Of a stretch of DNA of 8,372 bases, positions 1 to 6,405 are shown one piece after another (positions within the stretch are counted from its first letter, which is position 1; each line of letters opens with the position of its first letter). Source of the DNA: JARRNO01 sp037384885 (GTDB lineage Bacteria; Acidobacteriota; UBA4820; DSQY01). The stretch lies in assembly GCA_037384885.1 (NCBI GenBank), contig JARRNO010000109.1, positions 1 through 8,372 of the forward strand, written 5' to 3'. The notes under the pieces were generated by a model. It ran no database searches and was not told the origin of the DNA. It worked only from the letters and a program-made list of their open reading frames with translations. The translations under genes and the position numbers were made by a program.

Positions 1-24
1 TCTAACCAGCTGAGCTACCGGGGA
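1..24 (-). tRNA. tRNA gene, 5' portion only (isotype not determinable; Asn possible)
   Basis: Read on the minus strand, the first 24 bases give a 7-nt acceptor strand (TCCCCGG), then U8-A9, then the D-stem and D-loop start GCTC-AGCTGGTTA-GA. This is the canonical 5' part of a bacterial elongator tRNA. The gene runs leftward and its anticodon, variable loop, T-arm and 3' end lie outside the window, so the isotype cannot be read. A U at position 1 is uncommon and is typical of tRNA-Asn, among others, so Asn is only a guess. A consensus-like promoter lies just upstream (42-70), so the gene is probably transcribed on its own or heads a short tRNA unit. Confidence 0.85.
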
Positions 25-41
25 ACAGGCAGGCGGGGATG

Positions 42-70
42 ATTATAGGGAAGATGGGCTTTAAAATCAA
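42..70 (-). promoter_or_regulatory. Sigma-70-type promoter of the tRNA gene
   Basis: On the minus strand the sequence reads TTGATT (70-65), a 17-bp spacer, then a perfect TATAAT (47-42). Transcription would start near position 35, about 11 nt before the mature tRNA 5' end at 24. The stretch after the -10 is very GC-rich (CATCCCCGCC), as is usual for discriminators of stable-RNA promoters under stringent control; that regulatory reading is inferred. Spacing, strand and position all fit the tRNA. Confidence 0.7.
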
Positions 71-86
71 GGGGCCGGGCGGCCCC
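61..86 (-). terminator. Rho-independent terminator of the channel-like gene
   Basis: Bases 71-86 form a perfect 6-bp GC hairpin (GGGGCC / GGCCCC, 4-nt loop). On the minus strand it is followed by TTGATTTTAA, a broken T-tract. It lies about 52 bp past the stop codon of the leftward membrane-protein gene and would end that transcript before the tRNA. The T-tract is imperfect, so efficiency is uncertain. A second GGCC hairpin at 98-109 and alternative pairings between the two make the whole 71-111 stretch strongly structured. On the plus strand a T-run at 117-121 follows it, so weak bidirectional activity is possible. Confidence 0.6.
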
Positions 87-137
87 GCCCGAAAGCAGGC
101 CGCACGGCCCCGGTCGTTTTTCCCTGTCGTTCGCGGG

Positions 138-1718
138 CTACTCCTTGGAGGACTTTTTGGTCTTTCTCTCCTTGGCGTACTTTTTCAGGCTGTCCAGGTA
201 AGACGACGCCTGCTCTCGCCCGCCCAGCCCAAAGGCCAGCGCGACGCCGAGCCCGGCGGTGCCCAGGAGAATAATGAAGGCGTTGACCACGATGTTGTGG
301 GCGATCTTGAGCTGGTCGAAGGCCATGAAGAAGGCCAGAACGATCACGGCGTAGCGGACGATCAGGCTCACCACGTCCCGCTCCACGCGCCGTTCGACCG
401 GCATGGCCGCCACGACGAGCTGCTCCACGATCCGGGCCAGGTAGAAGCCCAGCCCCACCAGAACCAGCGCGATGAGGATGCTCGGCACGTAGAGCAGGAG
501 CTGTTCGATGGCGTTAGCCAGGATGGCCAGCCTCATCACTTCGAAGGCTTCCATGGCGAAGATGAAAATGACGAGAAGCGCGATCAGGTTACCGGTAACC
601 CGGGACAAGGAAAAGGCGCCTTCCCTGGCCTTTTCCGCTTCCGCTTCGCGCGTCATGCCGATACGGCCGAGCAGGCGGTCGAAGCCCATGTCCTTCAGAA
701 GCTTGGCGCAGAGGTCTCCCAGCCACTTCCCGGCCACCAGGCCCACGATGATGATGATGGCGCCGGCAAGGACGTTCGGTGTGGCAACGGCCACCCGGTT
801 CATGATGTTGGCGAAAACATCCGAAATGACGGCGATGTTCAGGATGTTGAAGGACGCCCCGAGCACGGGGATCATGATCAGGATGAAGACGATCACCCCC
901 ACGACGCGCGAGATATCGAGCGATTTGAGCACCGTGTCCTGGCGCATGCCTTCGACGATCTTGTTGGCGCCGGCCGCCTGGGCGAAGTTGGCCACCAGCT
1001 TTTCGCAGAGGCGCGCGAGGAAATATCCCAGAACCAGCACTAGGACCGCCATGAGGATGTTGGGCACGTAATTGAAGGCCTTGCTGAACATGGTCTCCAG
1101 CGGCCCCACCAGCGCCTGCATGTTCAGGGCCTGGAAGAAGGGCAGCAGCGCCAGCACCATGACGAAGTAGAAGAAGAAGTTACCCACGCTTTCCGCGAAG
1201 CCCGGCCCTTCCTTGCCCGGTTTCTCGCCTTCCTTCATGGCCTCCCGGACCGTTTTGCCGAGCGGGATCCGCTTAAAGATGTTCACGATGAGAAGCTTGA
1301 TGATGGTGGCGACGATCCAGGCGAAAGCCAGGATGAGGATCGCCTTGAAGATCCCGGGCAGGGCGTGCACGATCGTGTTGAGGGTATTCTGCAGCACCCC
1401 GGAGACCAGGACATCCCCGAGCATCTCGAGGGCGAAGAGAACGACCACAATCACCAGCAGGAAAAAGATGACTTTTTCCAGCACCAGCGCAAGCTGGCGT
1501 TTGGGTTTGCCCTCCTTGTCCAGCGCGGTTTCCAAGTGAAGCCACTTGGCGATCTTCTGGTCCATGTCGGAGGTCACCACGAGCTGGCGGACCACCGCGG
1601 CGATCACCTTGGCCAGGAGCAGCCCGACGACGAAGATCAGCACGGCGAGGAATATTCGCAGAACGAGGTGGGCGGACAAGCCGAGAAAATCACTCATTGC
1701 GTTGGCCATCTGTTCCAT
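138..1718 (-). CDS. Mechanosensitive-channel-type membrane protein with repeated conserved TM helices, no cytoplasmic vestibule
   Basis: A 526-residue integral membrane protein with about 11 predicted hydrophobic segments (near residues 18-47, 78-102, 112-147, 176-197, 212-240, 270-292, 305-335, 370-395, 405-435, 449-470 and 475-498). It contains recurring units of the 'conserved TM helix' family tied to mechanosensitive channels. Each unit has a long helix opening with Pro-(Gly/Asn/Ser)-(Ile/Val) (P121, P219, P314, P412) and a Gly near its middle, followed by a second hydrophobic helix. The last helix, GTAGLGVALAFGLGG at about 486-500, resembles the pore-lining TM3 of MscS. The chain ends 26 residues later in a Lys-rich tail, so the MscS beta domain and cage are absent. 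Likely an inner-membrane channel or membrane-stress protein; substrate and gating are unknown. The start is chosen because AAGGGAG (1731-1725) lies 6 nt upstream of the ATG. It is divergent from the LPS-export operon, and a strong promoter lies at 1788-1817. Stop codon is TAG. Confidence 0.85.
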   Translation of the reverse strand: MEQMANAMSDFLGLSAHLVLRIFLAVLIFVVGLLLAKVIAAVVRQLVVTSDMDQKIAKWLHLETALDKEGKPKRQLALVLEKVIFFLLVIVVVLFALEMLGDVLVSGVLQNTLNTIVHALPGIFKAILILAFAWIVATIIKLLIVNIFKRIPLGKTVREAMKEGEKPGKEGPGFAESVGNFFFYFVMVLALLPFFQALNMQALVGPLETMFSKAFNYVPNILMAVLVLVLGYFLARLCEKLVANFAQAAGANKIVEGMRQDTVLKSLDISRVVGVIVFILIMIPVLGASFNILNIAVISDVFANIMNRVAVATPNVLAGAIIIIVGLVAGKWLGDLCAKLLKDMGFDRLLGRIGMTREAEAEKAREGAFSLSRVTGNLIALLVIFIFAMEAFEVMRLAILANAIEQLLLYVPSILIALVLVGLGFYLARIVEQLVVAAMPVERRVERDVVSLIVRYAVIVLAFFMAFDQLKIAHNIVVNAFIILLGTAGLGVALAFGLGGREQASSYLDSLKKYAKERKTKKSSKE

Positions 1719-1783
1719 CTCACACTCCCTTCTCGCTCAATAGTGGAGCGGGTTTGAGGGGCGGAACGTCCATACTGCCTTTG

Positions 1784-1792
1784 TGCTAGTAT
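1784..1792 (+). promoter_or_regulatory. Candidate extended -10 promoter of the LPS-export/rpoN operon
   Basis: The plus strand reads TGC-TAGTAT, an extended -10 motif (TG-n followed by a 4-of-6 -10 box). No good -35 lies 16-18 bp upstream, which is tolerable for extended -10 promoters. Transcription would start near 1799, just before the ribosome binding site at 1804-1810. That fits translation from the TTG at 1819 and not from the ATG at 1801. The box overlaps the divergent gene's -10 (1788-1793) almost entirely. Confidence 0.45.
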
Positions 1793-1817
1793 AGGTTTCG
1801 ATGAAGGAGGGTGTCAA
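1788..1817 (-). promoter_or_regulatory. Strong sigma-70-type promoter for the leftward channel-like gene
   Basis: The minus strand carries a perfect -35 TTGACA (1817-1812), an 18-bp spacer and a -10 TATACT (1793-1788), five of six matches to consensus. Transcription would begin near 1780, giving a leader of about 60 nt with the ribosome binding site just before the ATG at 1718. The -35 element lies inside the 5' translated or ribosome-binding region of the divergent lptC-like gene, so the two units cannot be occupied independently. Confidence 0.7.
1804..1810 (+). promoter_or_regulatory. Ribosome binding site that decides the start of the lptC-like gene
   Basis: AAGGAGG, a near-perfect Shine-Dalgarno sequence, lies 8 nt before an in-frame TTG at 1819. 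The alternative in-frame ATG at 1801 lies upstream of this site, has only a weak AGG ahead of it, and would turn the ribosome binding site into codons 2-4. The TTG is therefore the better start. Confidence 0.7.
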
Positions 1818-1818
1818 G

Positions 1819-3639
1819 TTGGGCCGGCGCCGATTGATCAAGAGTTTGCTGACAATTCTTCTGCTCCTTTTTCTGGCGGTGCTGCTGTATAAATTCCGGC
1901 CGAAGGTGTGGACCCCGAAGGCTGTGAATCCCGGCAAGGCACAGGGCGCGAAGAAGGAAACCGGCCAACTGACCGCCAAGGGCTTCCGGTACGTCCAGGA
2001 GAAGGACGGCCGCATCTCCTACATCGTCACAGCCGACAACATGACTCAGCAGAGCGGCGGCGAGCGGCTCCTGGAAAACCCCGTGATCACGTTTCCTTCC
2101 AGCGGCGGACACGAAGACAAGGTCGTGGGACGGAAGGGGGTCTTCCAACCGGTGGACCAGACGCTTCGGGTCTGGGACCGGGCGAAGGTGCTGCAGTGGA
2201 GCGGATGGGTGTCGCAGTCTTCCGGCTACCGGCTCACGCCCGAGGAAGAGGTGGTCTCTGAAGGGCCCGTGACGCTGCATCGGGGCGGAATCGACGGCAG
2301 CGCCCAATTGATGCGGTTCCAGAAGGACACGGACAAGGCCTACCTGGAAGGCGATGTGCGGTTCCGTACACCGGAAGGGAGAGTTTTCACCTGCCGCCGC
2401 ATGGCCCTCGACCTGCGCGCGCATTCCGGAAAATGCACGGGGCCCGTTTCCTTCCAGGGCCCGGAGGGCACGCTGTCGTCTCCGGACGCCCGGCTCGTCC
2501 TCGACGCCTCCAACCGGCTGAGGGGCTTGATCATGGACACGCCGTGCCGCGGTGAAGGCCCTTCGGGAACGGTAAGCGCCGCGCAAATGCACGCGTATTT
2601 CGACGTAACCGGCCAGGTGAGGCGCCTCGAATGGCGGGAACAGGTTCGCCTCGCAACCGCCGCCGCTCCGCCCACCACGCTGTCCACCCAGGAACTCGTG
2701 CTCACGCCCTTGCAGGGACCGGCCTGGAACTGGCAGGCGGACCGGGAGGTTGTCTTTCATCAGGGCGGGAACGTGCTTCATGCCCGTTCGGGCTCGGGCC
2801 GCTTCGGAGGCCGCGCCCCGCTCACAGCTGTCTTGCCCGGCCCCGTGAACGGCTCGGGGCCATCGGGAACGGCCACGGCGAAGGAGGCGAAGATCCAGGG
2901 AGACACGCGTGTCCTCATTGGAAATGTGGACGTCGTCCGCGGCCGGGATACGCTCAAAGCGGAAACCGTCACGTGGGCAGCCGATGGAGGGTACCGCGCC
3001 GAGACAAACGTGAAAGGTGTGCACTACCCGGCAGGACCGGGCGAGCCCTGGCGCTTTACCTCAGACGAGGCCGAGGCCGCCGCTTCCGGCTATCCTCTCG
3101 TCATCGAAGGCCGCGCCCGGGCGCGCCGGGGCGACCTCGAACTGTCGGCGCCTCATATCCGCATGCAGGAGGAAGACCGCGTGGAGGCCTGGAGCGGCGT
3201 GGTGGCCCGGTGGACCGATCCCAAGCAGCCGGCGACCCTGGTGGGCGGACGGCTCGTTTACAATGGGAAAGCGCAAACACTCGCCGCTACAGACGGCGCC
3301 AAGGCAAACGGCCGCGGCTACGCCCTGGAGGGGCGAACCGTAACGGCCTATCTGGACAAGACCGGGAACCCCGACCATTATCTGGCCGAAGGGACCGCCC
3401 GTTTCGACGGCCCCCTGTACGAAGGGCGGGGCGACCGGCTCACTTACCGCCCGGCGAAGGAGAGCGGAACGGCCCATTCGGAAGCGGGAAGGTCGGTGGT
3501 CGTTAAGAAGAAGCCCTATCGCCGGATGGAGGGAAGAACCATCCTGTTCACCCGCAACGCGATCACAGTCACCGAGAAGGGACAAGGCATGCAGCGCGGC
3601 GTGATCGAGGGCTCGGTCCCCAGAAAGAAGGAGCCGTAA
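1819..3639 (+). CDS. LPS export protein: LptC-like membrane-anchored domain fused to LptA/OstA-like units
   Basis: A 606-residue protein (612 if started at ATG 1801). It opens with Arg-rich MGRRR and one transmembrane helix (about residues 6-25), which would leave the rest in the periplasm. Residues about 49-184 look like LptC, the bitopic subunit that takes LPS from LptB2FG. From about 250 on there are LptA/OstA-like beta-hairpin motifs with a short turn and a following Gly-x-Val-type strand, near residues 162-182, 255-278, 356-373, 446-465 and 507-529. A GPSGT motif recurs exactly 100 residues apart (247-251 and 347-351). The tail is basic. LptC and LptA are each about 185-190 residues in E. 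coli, so this chain is more than both combined. No separate lptA lies before lptB, whose ATG overlaps this stop by one base. Likely role: a single-chain bridge carrying LPS across the periplasm. The LptC and LptB context is strong; the LptA equivalence of the C-terminal part is inferred. Confidence 0.82.
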   Translation: MGRRRLIKSLLTILLLLFLAVLLYKFRPKVWTPKAVNPGKAQGAKKETGQLTAKGFRYVQEKDGRISYIVTADNMTQQSGGERLLENPVITFPSSGGHEDKVVGRKGVFQPVDQTLRVWDRAKVLQWSGWVSQSSGYRLTPEEEVVSEGPVTLHRGGIDGSAQLMRFQKDTDKAYLEGDVRFRTPEGRVFTCRRMALDLRAHSGKCTGPVSFQGPEGTLSSPDARLVLDASNRLRGLIMDTPCRGEGPSGTVSAAQMHAYFDVTGQVRRLEWREQVRLATAAAPPTTLSTQELVLTPLQGPAWNWQADREVVFHQGGNVLHARSGSGRFGGRAPLTAVLPGPVNGSGPSGTATAKEAKIQGDTRVLIGNVDVVRGRDTLKAETVTWAADGGYRAETNVKGVHYPAGPGEPWRFTSDEAEAAASGYPLVIEGRARARRGDLELSAPHIRMQEEDRVEAWSGVVARWTDPKQPATLVGGRLVYNGKAQTLAATDGAKANGRGYALEGRTVTAYLDKTGNPDHYLAEGTARFDGPLYEGRGDRLTYRPAKESGTAHSEAGRSVVVKKKPYRRMEGRTILFTRNAITVTEKGQGMQRGVIEGSVPRKKEP

Positions 3640-4379
3640 TGTCCGCTGAGCCGACCGGAATACTGGAAGTGCGCCAACTGGTGAAGACCTATGGAAAACG
3701 CACGGTGGTGCGGGGCGTCGACTTCAAGTTCGAACCGGGCCGCGTTGTGGGCCTTCTCGGGCCCAACGGGGCGGGAAAAACCACTACATTTTACATGGTA
3801 GTGGGCCTCGTTCCGCCCACCTCCGGTGAGATCCTGATGGATGGGCGCCCGCTGACGGGAATGGCCATGTACGAGCGCGCCCGCGCCGGAATCGCATACC
3901 TGCCGCAGGAACCCTCCATCTTTCGCAAGCTATCCGTGGCGGACAACCTGCAAGCAGTCCTGGAATTCGCGGACCTCACGCCCACCCAGCGGCGGGACCG
4001 GATGAACACGGCGATGAAGGAACTCCGGATCGACCACCTGGCGGACGTTCCAGCTTATACGCTGTCCGGGGGTGAGCGGCGGCGGGCCGAAATCGCCAGG
4101 GCGCTCGTGCTTTCGCCGCGCTTCTTTCTCCTCGACGAACCCTTCGCCGGGATCGACCCCATTGCCGTGTCGGATATCCAGGACATCATCCTGCAGCTGA
4201 AAGAGCAGGGGATCGGCGTCGTGGTGACGGACCACAACGTCCGGGAAACGTTGAAAATCACTGATGAGGCCTATATTATAAGTGACGGGGGTATCTTTAG
4301 GCACGGCACCCCCGAGCAGCTCGCGCAGGATCCGGAAGTTCGAAGCATTTACTTAGGAGAGGGCTTTTCCCTGGGCTGA
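3639..4379 (+). CDS. lptB: LPS export ABC transporter ATP-binding protein LptB
   Basis: A 246-residue cytoplasmic ATPase that powers LPS extraction from the inner membrane with LptF and LptG (not in this window). All nucleotide-binding motifs are present: Walker A GPNGAGKTT (41-49), Q-loop Gln90 in LPQEPSIF, signature LSGGE (142-146), Walker B FFLLDE with catalytic Glu167, D-loop GIDP (171-174) and switch His199 in TDHNVRET. The LPQEPSIFRKL and DHNVRETL stretches are characteristic of LptB rather than of other ABC ATPases. Length is normal for the family. The ATG overlaps the previous stop (TAATG), with AAGGAG at 3628-3633 five bases upstream, so the two genes are translationally coupled. Near its 3' end the codons for Ala-Tyr-Ile-Ile-Ser are unusually AT-rich and contain a promoter-like -10 box. 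Confidence 0.97.
   Translation: MSAEPTGILEVRQLVKTYGKRTVVRGVDFKFEPGRVVGLLGPNGAGKTTTFYMVVGLVPPTSGEILMDGRPLTGMAMYERARAGIAYLPQEPSIFRKLSVADNLQAVLEFADLTPTQRRDRMNTAMKELRIDHLADVPAYTLSGGERRRAEIARALVLSPRFFLLDEPFAGIDPIAVSDIQDIILQLKEQGIGVVVTDHNVRETLKITDEAYIISDGGIFRHGTPEQLAQDPEVRSIYLGEGFSLG
4251..4279 (+). promoter_or_regulatory. Candidate internal promoter for rpoN inside the 3' end of lptB
   Basis: TTGAAA (4251-4256), a 17-bp spacer and TATTAT (4274-4279) give five of six matches at both elements with ideal spacing. The start would be near 4286, about 97 nt before the rpoN ATG at 4383. The surrounding sequence is GC-rich, so this AT-rich patch (CTATATTATA) stands out, although it encodes a conserved part of LptB. 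If active, it would let rpoN and the downstream genes be expressed without the LPS-export genes. Confidence 0.5.
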
Positions 4380-4382
4380 TTT

Positions 4383-5822
4383 ATGAGCCTCCAACAGAAG
4401 TTATCCCTGAAACTACAGCAGAAGATGGTTCTTACGCCATCATTGCAGCAAGCCATCCGGCTGCTGCAGTTGGCCCGGCTGGAGCTCCAGCAGGAGGTGG
4501 CGCAGGAAATCCAGACCAACCCTGTGCTGGAAGAAGCGACCACCATCGAGGAGCCGGCGGACCAAGGTGTGTCGGAGACTCCCGCCGAACAGGAAGCCCA
4601 GGAAAAAGATCCGCTCGACGAGTACGCCGAAAAGATCGACGTCGAATCGTACTTCCAGGACTACCTCGAAACGAACATGAAATATCGGGGCGTGCAGAAG
4701 GAAACCCCGCAGGACGCACCCGACTCCGAACGCTACATCAGCCGCCCCGAATCCCTTTCCGACCATCTTTTCTGGCAGATCAGCATGAGCCGGATGAATG
4801 AGCAGGAAAGAATGATCGCCGAAGTCATCGTGGGGAACCTTGGCGATGACGGCTATTTGGCGGCGACGGTGGAGGAAATCGCCCAGACGGCCGGGGTAAC
4901 GGAAGAGGCCGCGCTTCACGTGCTGGGGCTCGTTCAACGCATGGATCCGGTGGGCGTGGCCGCCAAGGACCTCAAGGAATGCCTTCTGTTGCAGCTCGAG
5001 GGCCTGGCGGAGCCCGATTCGCTGGCGAGCCTGCTGGTTCGTGAGCATTTGGAGGATCTGGGGCTCAAGAGCACGGCCCAACTGGCCCGGGAACTGGGCA
5101 GGACGGAAGAAGAACTGGAGGAAGCCGCCCGCATTATCCGCCATCTCGATCCCAAGCCGGGCCTTCTTTACAACAACCCCGTCAATCCGGTGATCGAACC
5201 AGACGTGGTGGTGGAGAAGGACGGCGACAGCTACCGGGTCTTTCTCAACGAAGACGGGCTCCCGCGCCTGAGGCTGAGCCGGCACTACCGGCGCCTCGCC
5301 GAAAACGGGAGCGACGCCGGACAGGAAGCCGTCAATTATCTTAAGGAGAAAGTGCGGTCCGCGCTCTGGTTCTTGAAGGGAATCGAGGAGCGGCAGCGGA
5401 CCATCTACAACGTCGCCACCCAGATCGTGGAATTTCAGCAGGATTTTCTCGACAAGGGCCCCGCCCACATGCGGCCCTTGATCCTCAGAGATGTGGCCGA
5501 GCGCGTGGGAGTCCATGAATCCACGGTCAGCCGCGTCGTGTCCAACAAGTACATGCAGACCCCCCGCGGCATCCTTCCCATGAAGCATTTCTTTAATACG
5601 GGCATCAGTACGCTCGACGGCGTGGACGTGTCCGCCATGCGGGTCAAGGAGCGGATCAAGGAACTCGTGGACAACGAGCCCCCCGCCTCGCCTCTCAGTG
5701 ACCAGCGTCTCGCGGACATTTTAAAAAGGGAGGGCATACTCGTAGCCCGGAGGACCGTGGCCAAATATCGGGAAGAACTGAACATTCCCACCTCTGCACG
5801 TCGAAAAATCAAGAAAAAATAA
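4383..5822 (+). CDS. rpoN: RNA polymerase sigma-54 factor RpoN
   Basis: A 479-residue sigma-54, the alternative sigma factor that reads -24/-12 promoters and needs AAA+ activators. Region I (about 1-50) is Gln- and Leu-rich, opening with MSLQQKLSLKLQQKMVLTPS, as expected for the activator-responsive part. An acidic region II follows (about 50-118). The core-binding domain (about 120-300) includes GNLGDDGYL (151-159) and DPVGVAAKDLKECL (188-201). The helix-turn-helix lies around 368-396 (RDVAERVGVHESTVSRVVSN). The RpoN box ARRTVAKYRE (455-464) is intact, so the protein should bind DNA. Length is typical. The start is 3 bp past the lptB stop and has no good ribosome binding site nearby, which suggests translational coupling to lptB. 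It is placed between lptB and hpf, as in many proteobacteria. Confidence 0.97.
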   Translation: MSLQQKLSLKLQQKMVLTPSLQQAIRLLQLARLELQQEVAQEIQTNPVLEEATTIEEPADQGVSETPAEQEAQEKDPLDEYAEKIDVESYFQDYLETNMKYRGVQKETPQDAPDSERYISRPESLSDHLFWQISMSRMNEQERMIAEVIVGNLGDDGYLAATVEEIAQTAGVTEEAALHVLGLVQRMDPVGVAAKDLKECLLLQLEGLAEPDSLASLLVREHLEDLGLKSTAQLARELGRTEEELEEAARIIRHLDPKPGLLYNNPVNPVIEPDVVVEKDGDSYRVFLNEDGLPRLRLSRHYRRLAENGSDAGQEAVNYLKEKVRSALWFLKGIEERQRTIYNVATQIVEFQQDFLDKGPAHMRPLILRDVAERVGVHESTVSRVVSNKYMQTPRGILPMKHFFNTGISTLDGVDVSAMRVKERIKELVDNEPPASPLSDQRLADILKREGILVARRTVAKYREELNIPTSARRKIKKK

Positions 5823-5838
5823 GCCAGAGGAGAGTCCC

Positions 5839-6405
5839 ATGAAATTCGAATTTTCCGGGAAAAATCTGACTCTGACCGACGCTCTCCGATCCAGGATGGA
5901 AAAGAGAATCAGCAAACTCGAAAAGTTCGCGGGACACATGGTTTCCGCCCATGCATCCTTCGAGGTGGAAAAACCGGTTCACCAGGTGGACCTGGTGATC
6001 CACTGCAGCCAGAATAGAATTTACAAGGCCCGCGCCACGGCGGAGGACATGTACCTGGCCATTCACAAGGCCACCGACGCCATCGAACAGCAGGCCAAGA
6101 AAGATAAAACGAAGCGCCTGGCGGGCCGGGGCAAGAAAAAGCTTGCGGTGGCGGCCGCCGAGGCAGAAGCCGGGGAGGCGGAAGAAGAGGAGCCTCCCTC
6201 GGTGCGGGCGCGCGCCGATGCGCCCATCCAGAGGAACGATCTCTGGCGGAGCAAACCCATGACGGTCAAGGACGCCCGCCTTGTTCTCGAGGAGCACGAC
6301 ATGCCCCTGGTGATGTTCCGGGAGCTGGAATCGGACCGTGTCCTCGTGCTCTTCAGACAGGGCAGGGGACAGGTGGCCGTGGTGGAACCTCCGGTGGACA
6401 CATGA
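5839..6405 (+). CDS. hpf: Ribosome hibernation promoting factor, long form (HPF/RaiA family)
   Basis: A 188-residue protein with two domains. The N-terminal S30AE domain (about 1-95) binds near the decoding centre of the 30S subunit. It is followed by an Ala/Glu-rich flexible linker (about 97-128, including GEAEEEEPP). The C-terminal domain (about 130-184) carries the long-form hallmarks KPMTVKDARLVLEEHDMPLV and VLVLFRQGRGQVAVVEP, which in this family dimerise to pair ribosomes as 100S particles. Short HPF and RaiA lack this domain. GAGGAGAG at 5827-5834 supports the ATG, 16 bp after the rpoN stop. The next gene, hprK, overlaps its end by 4 bases (ATGA). Co-transcription with rpoN is common in proteobacteria and may link hibernation to nutrient state. 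Confidence 0.94.
   Translation: MKFEFSGKNLTLTDALRSRMEKRISKLEKFAGHMVSAHASFEVEKPVHQVDLVIHCSQNRIYKARATAEDMYLAIHKATDAIEQQAKKDKTKRLAGRGKKKLAVAAAEAEAGEAEEEEPPSVRARADAPIQRNDLWRSKPMTVKDARLVLEEHDMPLVMFRELESDRVLVLFRQGRGQVAVVEPPVDT

Noticed and set aside
39..1043. Plus-strand 334-codon open frame opposite the channel-like gene
   Set aside because: Its product is a low-complexity His/Asp/Gln/Glu-rich string typical of the antisense of a hydrophobic, GC-rich gene. It has no recognisable domain, and the minus-strand product has clear membrane topology.
1786..3024. Minus-strand 412-codon open frame opposite the Lpt fusion
   Set aside because: An Arg/His/Pro-rich shadow with no domain features. The plus strand has a convincing anchor, domains and coupling to lptB.
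4293..4312. GGCACGGCACC stretch near the end of lptB as a sigma-54 (-24/-12) site, suggesting rpoN autoregulation
   Set aside because: The TGGCAC-like half is imperfect and there is no TTGC-type -12 element at the required spacing.
4440..5588. Minus-strand 382-codon open frame opposite rpoN
   Set aside because: An antisense shadow; every sigma-54 domain and the RpoN box are encoded on the plus strand.
6130..6230. Possible frameshift or fusion point in hpf because of the Ala/Glu-rich stretch
   Set aside because: The frame is continuous and both flanking domains match long-form HPF in order and length. A low-complexity linker between them is normal for this family.
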